This document shows positions 1 to 6,729 of a stretch of DNA of 9,146 nt, in pieces. Below the pieces are notes generated by a model that was given only the letters and a program-made list of their open reading frames with translations, did no database searches and was not told where the DNA came from. Both the position numbers and the translations under genes were made by a program. This stretch comes from Bacteroidota bacterium. Its GTDB lineage: Bacteria > Bacteroidota > Bacteroidia > Flavobacteriales > Flavobacteriaceae. How positions within the stretch are numbered: position 1 is the first letter of the stretch; each line of letters begins with the position of its first letter. Location: assembly GCA_024280815.1 (NCBI GenBank), contig JAJRPL010000367.1, forward strand, positions 1 to 9,146, in the 5' to 3' direction.

Positions 1-1001
1 GGTCCGTTTTTTGGTCCTAAAGCTCTTGTGAAATATTCTACTTGATATTGATGTGCTGGATGATCTTTTGGTATTTCAATGGCAGTTAAGTCATTAACAC
101 AACACCAAGAGTGTACGCCAATTTTAGCCCCTTTCTCTACAATTCTTTCCTTACCAGCACAAAACAAATCTACACCACCAGAGGCAATATCACTACGAGA
201 TAACACCTTTGTTGTAAATCCGTTTTCATGTAATAATCTTCCTGTATGCATATTTACCGCATCATTAACTGAGCCTGAAATAGTAGTCATTACTATAGTT
301 TTAACTTCAGGATGGTCTTTAATTAAATCTTTTATTTGTGCATAAGTAATTGTACCTAAATCTCCCGATAAGTAGGCTTCATTTCCTTTTATTTCTATAT
401 GGCTATTTCCTGCACCAGAGATTGCTTCATTGGTAATAAACCTAAAGTTTTTAGAGGAGATAGAATCTTGGGTTGCTATTTTTCCTTTTATTTCAAAATT
501 CAATTTATCTAAATCAATTACTTTTACTGTTGCCGTTCCTTTCAACACCGATTCTTCATCTAATTCACCTGACATGGCATCACCTTTAACATAAATTACG
601 GGTGATTGAAATGTTCCGTTTTTAATATTTTTCTTTCCTGTTGGAAAGATGAGTGAGTTGTAATTATCTTTTGTACCATAAACGGTAAGAAGTAAGATCC
701 CTTCTTTTTCTTCAATTGGCATAAATGCTACTAAGGGATAGGTTTGATTGTCCATTACAAAAGTGGATTGTTCAATCAATTTCATTTGGGCTATAACGGT
801 AGAATCTATTTTTGAATTTGGTATACCTTCATCTTCAAAACCTTTCCAACATTTATTTTTATACCAATAACCGTCTTTTGTTTCGCATTGTGATTGATCT
901 TGTATGTTATAGGTAAGTTTATTACTGCTACAAGAGTTTAGTACGATACTTACTGTGCTAAATAATAGATATAATGCAATTGCTTTTTTTATACGCTTCA
1001 T
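1..1001 (-). CDS. Clp/crotonase-like serine-hydrolase lipoprotein, C-terminus beyond window
   Basis: An open frame runs leftward from an ATG at 1001 to the window edge, giving 333 residues without a stop. The N-terminus is a lipoprotein signal with lipobox LNSC (acylated Cys24), so the protein is probably anchored in the cell envelope. Residues about 39-51 hold a Cys-Cys pair around a GYW motif, possibly a disulfide. From about residue 200 the sequence resembles periplasmic Clp-protease/crotonase-like proteins (COG3904 type): a strand plus HPEVKTIVM, a glycine/serine loop (ISGSVNDA, 241-248), an HENGF helix end, then DIASGGVDLFCAG (271-283) and GAKIGVHSW (291-299). Ser274 and His298 sit where the nucleophile and histidine of that fold fall; the more usual CASAC context is here IASGG. 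Substrate is unknown. It is separated from the upstream gene by a terminator, so it is likely its own transcription unit. Fold call moderately sure; activity is inference. Confidence 0.78.
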   Translation of the reverse strand, partial: MKRIKKAIALYLLFSTVSIVLNSCSSNKLTYNIQDQSQCETKDGYWYKNKCWKGFEDEGIPNSKIDSTVIAQMKLIEQSTFVMDNQTYPLVAFMPIEEKEGILLLTVYGTKDNYNSLIFPTGKKNIKNGTFQSPVIYVKGDAMSGELDEESVLKGTATVKVIDLDKLNFEIKGKIATQDSISSKNFRFITNEAISGAGNSHIEIKGNEAYLSGDLGTITYAQIKDLIKDHPEVKTIVMTTISGSVNDAVNMHTGRLLHENGFTTKVLSRSDIASGGVDLFCAGKERIVEKGAKIGVHSWCCVNDLTAIEIPKDHPAHQYQVEYFTRALGPKNG

Positions 1002-1068
1002 AATTGTGATTCTATTATGTTTAGGTTTAATTAAAGTAATACCTTTAACTGTAGTAAAACTTGTAATA

Positions 1069-1112
1069 AAAAATATTTAGAAAGAATGGGCAAACTCTTT
1101 CTAAATATTTTT
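1069..1112 (-). terminator. Intrinsic terminator, 17-bp perfect stem
   Basis: Arms at 1069-1085 and 1096-1112 are perfect inverted complements of 17 bp around a 10-nt loop, with A/T-rich ends that give a U-tract in either direction. It lies 18 bp beyond the stop codon of the hydrolase lipoprotein gene (1131) and 67 bp before the start of the next minus-strand gene (1001), so it most likely ends the 2481-1131 transcript. Confidence 0.75.
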
Positions 1113-1130
1113 AAGGTTAAATTACTATTA

Positions 1131-1997
1131 TTAATTAAGCTCAAATACCGATTTTAATTCGGCAATACCTGCATCGATTGTTTCACTATGGTTTCCGGTA
1201 TCAACAAATAAAACTTTTGCTCCTTTATCGCCCATAAAGCTTACTTCTTCTTTTGTCAAACCGCCTACTTGCTCATCTCTATTACCAAAAATATAGGTTA
1301 CTTTAACTAAACTAGGAATTGTATTCCACTCCGTCATATATCTTTTATGTCCTAATCCAGCAGCCAATCTGCTCATATTTCTATCCTCAACTTTGTCTTG
1401 TTCTTCTAGTGTAATGGTAAAATTGCCATTAGCATCATAGCTGTATCCTCCACCTTTTCCTTCACTAAATCCTTTCCATAATATTTCATCTATATTTAAC
1501 CTTCCTACCATAATAAAGTATTTATCTGCAACATCAACTCCATGTTTGGCAATAAGTTCTTGCGTCATAAATGCTCCGAAAGAAATACCCAGTACATAAA
1601 CTTTTTTATGTAATTCTTCTTTAAAATAAGTAATTACTTTTTTTAAATTTGCTAGACTTACTGCATCAAACTCTTTTGCTTGTTCAAAAGTAATATCTTC
1701 ATTTTGAAATTTCAACGGACTTGCCGTTTGAGCTTGATGTACATTGACCCATAAAAGATTTGAGGTTCCGGTTCCGTCAATAATCTCTTTTATAAACCCA
1801 TCTTCAGTTTCTGTAACCGGTCCTCCTTGGGTGTTTACTATAACTATATCACTTTCTCTATCGCCTTGAAAAGAAGATACGATATCTTCAATTTCAGCAA
1901 ATTCAATAGGTTCTACTATTGTTTCATCATCTTTTTTACAAGAAATTATGGTAATAATTAACAAAAGAGCAACAAATGGAATTCTAATTTTTTTCAT
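1131..1997 (-). CDS. Alpha/beta-hydrolase-fold lipoprotein
   Basis: The product is 288 residues from the ATG at 1997. The open frame extends to an earlier ATG at 2114, but that would overlap the upstream gene and hide a clear lipoprotein signal (hydrophobic run ending IISC, Cys20, followed by KKDD), so 1997 is chosen. Hydrolase hallmarks appear in the expected order: a strand and turn NTQGGP (55-60) that may form the oxyanion site, the nucleophile elbow GISFG (137-141, Ser139), an acidic residue after the late strand (FGNRDE, Asp241) and the C-terminal histidine (TGNHSE, His270). The Ser-Asp-His triad is therefore complete and the enzyme is probably active as an esterase, lipase or peptidase in the envelope; the substrate cannot be told. 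It follows the small secreted protein gene after 49 bp with no visible terminator between them, suggesting co-transcription. Confidence 0.85.
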   Translation of the reverse strand: MKKIRIPFVALLLIITIISCKKDDETIVEPIEFAEIEDIVSSFQGDRESDIVIVNTQGGPVTETEDGFIKEIIDGTGTSNLLWVNVHQAQTASPLKFQNEDITFEQAKEFDAVSLANLKKVITYFKEELHKKVYVLGISFGAFMTQELIAKHGVDVADKYFIMVGRLNIDEILWKGFSEGKGGGYSYDANGNFTITLEEQDKVEDRNMSRLAAGLGHKRYMTEWNTIPSLVKVTYIFGNRDEQVGGLTKEEVSFMGDKGAKVLFVDTGNHSETIDAGIAELKSVFELN

Positions 1998-2046
1998 TTT
2001 TATATATTTTAATACTTGTTTTTGATTGGTGTATTTTACTTTAAAA

Positions 2047-2481
2047 TTAATCTTTTCTATATTTTTCTTTTTTCCTAAATACCATATTGATTCTAAACTT
2101 AGTATCGCTTCCAAATATTTCTACATCATTACCTCCTCCTGCTCCTACAGTTCCACCTCTAGCGTTATAGGCATCAACATATTCAAATCCCAGTTTAGAC
2201 ATGGCATTTAATAAATCGGTTTGATTTCTAATTCTTAATTTTTTTCTGTTTTGAAGTAGTGTTTCTAATTCATCTAATACATCTTCATAATCAGATTTTT
2301 TATAATCAATTGTAATATCAATACCTCCTATAAGCTTGGTATTTTCTGAAGTAACCACAATATATTCTGGCAATTGATCAATATTAACAGAAGAAGAATT
2401 GCTAACCTCTAATTTTTGTGCTGTTAAACTCATAGTTACTAGTGCTACTAGTATAAATAAATTTGTTTTAATTGTTTTCAT
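2047..2481 (-). CDS. Small secreted protein of unknown function
   Basis: A 144-residue protein with a standard signal peptide (lysine near the N-terminus, hydrophobic core about 8-19, likely cleavage after LTA near residue 21). I cannot assign a family. The mature part is short and polar: a beta-rich start containing PEYIVVTSE and a lysine/aspartate helix, then LLNAMSKLGFEYVDAY, a glycine-rich linker (GGTVGAGGG) and a basic C-terminus (FRKKEKYRKD). The pattern of a helix with LGFEY followed by a terminal strand with VFRKK suggests a compact alpha/beta domain. It is first in a likely two-gene unit with the hydrolase lipoprotein. The upstream region is a long leader with its own promoter and a terminator hairpin. 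The real-gene call rests on the signal peptide, length and operon position. Confidence 0.78.
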   Translation of the reverse strand: MKTIKTNLFILVALVTMSLTAQKLEVSNSSSVNIDQLPEYIVVTSENTKLIGGIDITIDYKKSDYEDVLDELETLLQNRKKLRIRNQTDLLNAMSKLGFEYVDAYNARGGTVGAGGGNDVEIFGSDTKFRINMVFRKKEKYRKD

Positions 2482-2510
2482 AATTTTTATTTTTATAATT
2501 AATATTGGTT

Positions 2511-2554
2511 AAAAAAAACACATACCTCTAATAAAAGAGAGGTATGTGCTTTTT
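2511..2554 (-). terminator. Intrinsic terminator or attenuator upstream of the 2481 gene
   Basis: On the minus-strand RNA an 11-bp perfect stem (2548-2538 pairing with 2529-2519, loop 8 nt) is followed directly by eight U (2518-2511) and preceded by five A (2554-2550). It ends only 29 bp before the start codon at 2481. Because a good promoter lies upstream of it (2642-2671), it must either end a short RNA or act as a conditional terminator for the 2481-1131 operon. It could also stop read-through from the upstream operon ending at 2711. Confidence 0.75.
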
Positions 2555-2560
2555 ACACAT
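2528..2560 (-). other. Possible leader-peptide ORF overlapping the terminator stem
   Basis: An ATG at 2560 opens a 10-codon frame (MCKKHIPLFY, then TAG at 2530-2528) that reads through the left arm of the terminator and stops at the loop/right-arm junction. A translating ribosome would cover the left arm and prevent the hairpin, as in leader-peptide attenuation. No convincing ribosome binding site is seen (a GGGGA lies about 14 nt upstream), so this may be chance. Confidence 0.2.
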
Positions 2561-2641
2561 TCGTAAAATCTAAGTCCCCAATATCTTCCTCTTGATAGGA
2601 AATAGATTATATTATATACTTTGGTTATATAAAAACCGATG

Positions 2642-2671
2642 CAAATGTATATTTATTTTTAATAAATGCAA
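2642..2671 (-). promoter_or_regulatory. Bacteroidota-type sigma-A promoter
   Basis: On the minus strand a TTG (2671-2669) is followed after exactly 19 bp by TACATTTG (2649-2642), a full match to the Bacteroidota consensus TTG-N19-21-TAnnTTTG. Transcription should begin near 2636. Within the spacer a 7-bp perfect palindrome (2651-2657 with 2661-2667, AT-only) could serve as an operator, but in such AT-rich DNA it may be fortuitous. Confidence 0.65.
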
Positions 2672-2710
2672 AAAAAATGAAAAAAATTGAGAATACCAAG
2701 TCTAGTAACA

Positions 2711-3109
2711 TTATATCATCAAAATATTCACTTTGCTCAATGCTTTGCTTTGTTTTAGCAGGAAGTAAGAATAGCAAACTAAAATCTCTACAAACCTTGG
2801 TATAAGTACAATAAAAACATTTTTCAATGAAATTGACATTATTAATCTCTTAACATATAAATAGAGTAATGGTACAGTTAGGTAATAGAAATTTAATGGA
2901 AGAAATAATAATTCTTGGTATTGATTCAAAATTCCAGTACTCATTAGAATTGAATCTATTAGTTCTAAAGTATAAGTGATTAAGAATAAGCCTATAAATA
3001 AACTTGGTTTTTCTTTATTAGAACTATTAATGAAAATTAAACCAAGTAAAATACCTTGAATTAATGCGATAGAATCTAAAAAATTAATATAATTAAGATG
3101 TATATCCAT
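2711..3109 (-). pseudogene. AraC-family regulator fragment: N-terminal membrane sensor part only
   Basis: A 132-residue membrane protein starts 18 bp after the stop of the helical-repeat gene. It has about four hydrophobic segments (roughly residues 10-28, 37-55, 66-86 and 96-117). The run LIQGILLGLIF, the LELIDSIL segment and the PLLYLYVK motif are typical of the multi-TM N-terminal half of Bacteroidota membrane-bound AraC-type regulators, which are usually about 350-400 residues with a C-terminal helix-turn-helix. Here the frame stops at TAA (2711) just after TM4, and no HTH remnant is visible in any minus frame before the promoter at 2642-2671. I therefore read it as a truncated remnant. 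It might still be expressed as a small membrane protein since start, frame and operon position are intact. Family assignment rests on motif memory, not a search. Confidence 0.6.
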
Positions 3110-3127
3110 TGGGTTATTTACTCTATT

Positions 3128-5440
3128 TTAATCCATCGCACTATAATACCTAAAGTAACTACATTCTCTAATAATCATATCATGAAATTTAGTTTTGGAA
3201 TAATCTTCTTTTAGCGTTTTAAAACTTTGATATTTTGGTAAATTAATAGATGCATATTTAGTGTCTATTGAAAAAGTGTTTTCACTACCATTATTATAAA
3301 AATCATTTAACTCACATTTTGCCATAAGGTAAAGGCATCTAGCATTGAGTTCTTTATCCTTAGAGAGAGCTACTACCTTTTGGTAATATTCTTTAGCTGT
3401 TGTACTTACATTAAAATAACGTTTTTCAAAAAAACTAATATCCGATAAATTATAACCTTTCTTATTTGTAATAATATCTTCGCCAATCTTTTCTTTACTA
3501 TAATTATCACTTGCATAATCTACATAGGAATAGTCGCAACAATTACCATCGCCATTTAAAATACCTCTATAATAGCCTGTATTTGAAATATTAAAATAAT
3601 AATTACCTAAAAGGTAATTTGCCAATTTTGCTTTCCATTTGGTTGTATTACTAGTAAGTTGTTCCAATTCTATCAAATAACCAGCTAATTCTTTACGTGT
3701 AAATGCTGGTTTAATAAAGTCAAATACCGAAGCTTGATACACTTGATCATCCATTACTTCTTCTACTTTGCAACTGAAACATTCTTTAATATTATTGCTA
3801 AAAACGGTATTGGGTACGGCATTACCTTTTGTAATTCCGCTCTTATTAAAAAAAGTTAAGGCTTTTTCGGGCTGAGCATGGTATAAGTAATAAATTCCTT
3901 TTTGGTGATTGATATACTCTACAAAAAAGGTTTTACTTGGTTCTATGGGAATAAGACTTTTTTCATAGCTACTTTTCTCTTTTTTCTCATAAAAAGCTTC
4001 TAAAGCATCTAACAATTCTAAAGAGCTGATGTGTTTTGTAGCTTCTACTTTATTATGTACCAAATAGGCTTTTGCCAATTGCTTGTTTTTATAATAAACA
4101 TGTGCAATTTTATCGAGAATAAAATGGCGGATATCATCTTCAGTAAAACCATACATATTATCTAATTTCGGATAATTATTTAGTATTTTGGTAATGTATT
4201 TTTCATTTTCTGGTGTAATAGTATCCCAGCTCGACACTTCATATACTATAGCTAATATTCTTTGTTGTTTGCTTAGAGTTTTTACATTTGACAACATTTC
4301 TTTAGCAGTTTTAATATCGCCATTGATAAAATAGAGATAGGAACTTGCTAATTGCCAATAGTCTTTATTCTTCACTTTAGAATTGGCAAATTGTAGTTTT
4401 GCAATGGCTAATAGTTGCGAGTGTTTATTTTGGTCACTCAAAGAAGGAAGCTTATCGTTTTTTACACCAATATTTTTAGGGAGTGCCGTTATTTCAGCAT
4501 TATTTAATGCACGTGCAAAAAGCAGTTCTATTCGTGTATCAGCAGCATCTAAATTGATAAAAGAATTAATATTATCAATTTCATTGGTGAAATTTCGAAG
4601 ACTACTAATGATTAAAAAGTTTTTTTCGTCTTCTAAAGCTTCTACACCTTCGGCAATATAGTTTCTTCCGTCTACTTCTTTTAGAGTACAAAAGTTATAA
4701 CTTAAAAAAGCCGATTTCTTCCTATCTATACTCTTAGCAAATATTTTGGTATAAAGGTATGCAGCATAATCATAGCGTCCTTTAGAATAATGACAGCCCG
4801 CTACTTGGTCTGTACTATAATAATAAATTTCATTCTTAGGCATATTATTTTCTACATTAGCTTCATAAAAAACAATGGCTTCTTGCCATCTTTCTCCATA
4901 ATGCAATATTCTAATAATTTGATATTGGTAACGTGCTTTTAACTGTTTATTTTTTTCTTTTGCTAATAACGCTTTGGCTTCGTTAAGTATAGCATCGGTA
5001 TCTACAGGATGCTCTTTAAGAATCTTTTCATATTCCCAAGAACCTTTATTTACACGATGAGCAAAAGCATGGCTACATTTTTTGGCAAAATCGATATATA
5101 TTTTGACTCTTTTCTCTAGTTTAGAATTTTTATCTGCCCAATTGAAGTCCTTACCATAAACTGCTTTTTCTATTGTTGCAATCTCCCAATTAGGTAATAA
5201 ATGTTTCCATAAATTGATATTTCCTTGTGGATAGACCATAGTTTTGTTTTCTGTATAATAATCATAATTACCATAAAACACACTATTGGCATCGCGTAAG
5301 AAAGGATAATAAGCAGTTGTAGAAACATTGGTTTGCATAAATAGACTGTAAAAGTCCATTATTTCATACCATTCGCCACCACCACAAGCAAAAGTTGTTG
5401 ATGTAAATAAAGCTAGTATATATGTTAGAATACGTTTCAT
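3128..5440 (-). CDS. Large exported helical-repeat (TPR-like) protein, family unnamed
   Basis: A 770-residue protein with an N-terminal signal sequence (KR start, hydrophobic core 4-16) ending TFA-CGGG at residues 16-22. Cys19 may follow signal-peptidase I cleavage, because the residue at -3 (Thr) is a poor lipobox. A conserved-looking head (DFYSLFMQ 29-36, YYPFLRD 44-50) follows. The rest is rich in paired helices with small/aromatic TPR-like spacing, for example near 205-236, 360-385, 441-465, 508-535 and 680-712. Cys pairs occur at CFSC (554-557) and CC (634-635), possible disulfide or metal sites. No catalytic motif is seen. Such proteins act as scaffolds or binding platforms in the periplasm or outer membrane. 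It starts 16 bp after the stop of the TIM-barrel lipoprotein gene, so the two are almost certainly co-transcribed and may work together. Function unknown. Confidence 0.82.
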   Translation of the reverse strand: MKRILTYILALFTSTTFACGGGEWYEIMDFYSLFMQTNVSTTAYYPFLRDANSVFYGNYDYYTENKTMVYPQGNINLWKHLLPNWEIATIEKAVYGKDFNWADKNSKLEKRVKIYIDFAKKCSHAFAHRVNKGSWEYEKILKEHPVDTDAILNEAKALLAKEKNKQLKARYQYQIIRILHYGERWQEAIVFYEANVENNMPKNEIYYYSTDQVAGCHYSKGRYDYAAYLYTKIFAKSIDRKKSAFLSYNFCTLKEVDGRNYIAEGVEALEDEKNFLIISSLRNFTNEIDNINSFINLDAADTRIELLFARALNNAEITALPKNIGVKNDKLPSLSDQNKHSQLLAIAKLQFANSKVKNKDYWQLASSYLYFINGDIKTAKEMLSNVKTLSKQQRILAIVYEVSSWDTITPENEKYITKILNNYPKLDNMYGFTEDDIRHFILDKIAHVYYKNKQLAKAYLVHNKVEATKHISSLELLDALEAFYEKKEKSSYEKSLIPIEPSKTFFVEYINHQKGIYYLYHAQPEKALTFFNKSGITKGNAVPNTVFSNNIKECFSCKVEEVMDDQVYQASVFDFIKPAFTRKELAGYLIELEQLTSNTTKWKAKLANYLLGNYYFNISNTGYYRGILNGDGNCCDYSYVDYASDNYSKEKIGEDIITNKKGYNLSDISFFEKRYFNVSTTAKEYYQKVVALSKDKELNARCLYLMAKCELNDFYNNGSENTFSIDTKYASINLPKYQSFKTLKEDYSKTKFHDMIIRECSYFRYYSAMD

Positions 5441-5456
5441 AGTTTTAATGAATTTA

Positions 5457-6488
5457 TTATTCGTAATTAAGTTGTGAAATTAAGTCTTTTATCTGAATTG
5501 TTGAAAGCGATTTTTTATCTAAATGATAAAAAATAATTTCATTTGTTTTTAATTTACTTTTTTTTATGGTTTGATAAGCAGCAATAACTTCTGTTGCTTT
5601 TAGTTCTTCTAATTTTAGTCGAAAGCCTTTGCTTAAGAAAAAGCCTTTGTAGAGTGTGTCTTTCACAATCTCGAAATTTTGAGAGTCTAATTGTTTAAAA
5701 TGCAAGTCGTTTGCGAGCATTTTGGGTTCCGTATTTCTAATGAGTTTAATCTTATTATCTTTATTGAAAACTACAGTTTGTGAAAAGATAGGCAAACCCA
5801 AACGTAAAGGAATTGGGTAGCTGGTTTCTGTATTTATATACTGTTTTACAATACTATTTTGCAAGATAGAATTTTGGCTAGTATCTTTTAAATTTCCCAT
5901 ATTATACAACATTAATGTCCCACTTTTTACAGGAGGCACACCCGTTCTATCTTTAAATTTTATTTGATGTAAACGGATGGTAACATCAATATCAAAATCT
6001 TTTTGTAAAGTGTTTAATAATTCAAAATAAGTATTTTTAGTACTTGTTGTCCAGTCGCAGTCTAGTTGAATTTGTTTGAGCTGTTTCTTAAACTGTTTTT
6101 TACTTATTTGATTGATTAGATCACGAATTTTTACAGCCAAATCTGCCACAACCATTCCTTTTGCTTTTAACACCTGATTGGTAATATACACTACAGGAAT
6201 AATAGTGTGTTTCTGATAAGCCGTATCAACACTTTTTAATACATAAGTAGGAAACACGCCATCCTTTTCATTTTCTAGAGTGGCTTTATTGAGCACTTCA
6301 ACATCAAAATAATGAAGGTAAATAGTATTGGTTTTTGCAGCAGTTAGTGCTTCTTGATAAGTAGAGGTAAATTCAGCTTTGGCTTTCCAATGGTAAAAAG
6401 AAGATGTAGTATTTTTAGGTGTAGCATCCTTACAAGAAAGTATTATCAATACAGTTAAGAAACTAATAATCAGCTTTTGCAATTTCAA
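5457..6488 (-). CDS. Lipoprotein resembling DUF3142-type TIM-barrel proteins, TTG start
   Basis: The 343-residue product begins with a lipoprotein signal: MKLQK, a hydrophobic stretch and lipobox ILSC (Cys19). The start is a TTG (6488-6486); an in-frame TAA lies three codons upstream and no ATG gives a signal peptide. The body looks like a (beta/alpha)8 barrel: strand IYLHYFDVE (56-64), IIPVVYIT (96-103), the carboxylate-rich strand IQLDCDW (140-146), VTIRLHQIKFK (169-179), GTLMLYNMG (190-198) and RLGLPIFSQTVVF (229-241). The order LHYF, QLDxDW, LMLYNMG and LPIFS resembles DUF3142-like proteins, a fold shared with glycoside hydrolases. Asp143 and Asp145 are candidate active-site residues. I cannot name a substrate. 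It is first in the operon, followed by the helical-repeat gene at 16 bp. Fold call is from motif memory. Confidence 0.78.
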   Translation of the reverse strand: MKLQKLIISFLTVLIILSCKDATPKNTTSSFYHWKAKAEFTSTYQEALTAAKTNTIYLHYFDVEVLNKATLENEKDGVFPTYVLKSVDTAYQKHTIIPVVYITNQVLKAKGMVVADLAVKIRDLINQISKKQFKKQLKQIQLDCDWTTSTKNTYFELLNTLQKDFDIDVTIRLHQIKFKDRTGVPPVKSGTLMLYNMGNLKDTSQNSILQNSIVKQYINTETSYPIPLRLGLPIFSQTVVFNKDNKIKLIRNTEPKMLANDLHFKQLDSQNFEIVKDTLYKGFFLSKGFRLKLEELKATEVIAAYQTIKKSKLKTNEIIFYHLDKKSLSTIQIKDLISQLNYE

Positions 6489-6509
6489 TCGGCTTTAGTT
6501 TTGAACTAT

Positions 6510-6517
6510 CAAAAATA
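6510..6517 (-). promoter_or_regulatory. Candidate -7 box for the 6488 lipoprotein operon
   Basis: On the minus strand this reads TATTTTTG, a match to TAnnTTTG. No TTG is found at the expected distance upstream. A second match, TAAATTTG, lies at 6609-6602, also without a good -33 element. Either could drive the leftward operon. The 241-bp region between the divergent genes (6489-6729) holds no other gene that I can see. Confidence 0.3.
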
Positions 6518-6543
6518 GGGTAAAATATCAATTATTGAATGTT

Positions 6544-6577
6544 TTGTTGATTACTAGTTAGTATAAGCAGTCAACAA
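6544..6577. promoter_or_regulatory. Nested inverted repeats in the divergent intergenic region
   Basis: An outer 7-bp inverted repeat (TTGTTGA at 6544-6550, TCAACAA at 6571-6577) surrounds an inner 5-bp one (TACTA at 6552-6556, TAGTA at 6559-6563). The position just upstream of the minus-strand candidate -7 box fits an operator. The inner repeat is not centred in the outer one, and no regulator gene is nearby apart from the truncated AraC fragment, so function is a guess. Confidence 0.25.
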
Positions 6578-6699
6578 TTATATTATTTATGGAATATAAG
6601 CCAAATTTAGCTTTTTTTATCAAATTATGACATTTTAAAATATTTATCAATATATAAACGTTACTAATCATTGTAAAGAATCATTTAAAAAAAAATCAG

Positions 6700-6707
6700 T
6701 ATTTTTA
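6700..6707 (+). promoter_or_regulatory. Candidate -7 box for the formate dehydrogenase operon
   Basis: TATTTTTA at 6700-6707 matches seven of eight positions of TAnnTTTG counting free positions, and would start transcription near 6714, about 16 nt before the ATG at 6730. The nearest TTG (6671-6673) is 26 bp upstream, too far for a standard -33 element. The initiation region (acaacaacca before ATG) is A-rich without a Shine-Dalgarno, as is normal in Bacteroidota. Confidence 0.25.
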
Positions 6708-6729
6708 GTCAATAATTACACAACAACCA

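Larger units (their letters stand above)
2511..2636 (-). ncRNA. Candidate attenuator leader or small RNA of about 125 nt
   Basis: The stretch between the expected transcription start (about 2636) and the end of the U-tract (2511) is bounded by its own promoter and a strong terminator. Inside it, a 6-bp hairpin can form between AUGUGU (2560-2555) and GCACAU (2549-2544), closing a loop of five A; this uses part of the left arm of the terminator stem, so the two structures exclude each other. An upstream AGAGG near 2591-2595 can also pair with the CCUCU of the terminator arm. This is the layout of a transcription attenuator. A free-standing sRNA is the alternative. I recognise no known riboswitch class. 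Confidence 0.4.

Noticed and set aside
79..345. Plus-strand open frame of 88 codons
   Set aside because: It lies fully inside the minus-strand Clp-like lipoprotein gene, which has a signal peptide and recognisable motifs; the plus frame has none.
1998..2114. Upstream start at 2114 for the hydrolase lipoprotein
   Set aside because: It would overlap the preceding gene by 68 bp and add 39 residues ahead of a clear lipoprotein signal peptide.
2026..2211. Plus-strand open frame of 61 codons
   Set aside because: Antisense to the start of the secreted-protein/hydrolase unit; low-complexity Ser/Phe composition typical of an antisense shadow.
2570..2610. SAM-riboswitch-like string (ATCAAGAG) in the leader before 2481
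   Set aside because: The other conserved SAM-I elements are absent and the downstream genes have no sulfur or methionine role.
4383..4661. Plus-strand open frame of 92 codons
   Set aside because: Antisense to the middle of the long helical-repeat gene, with no independent start context or motif.
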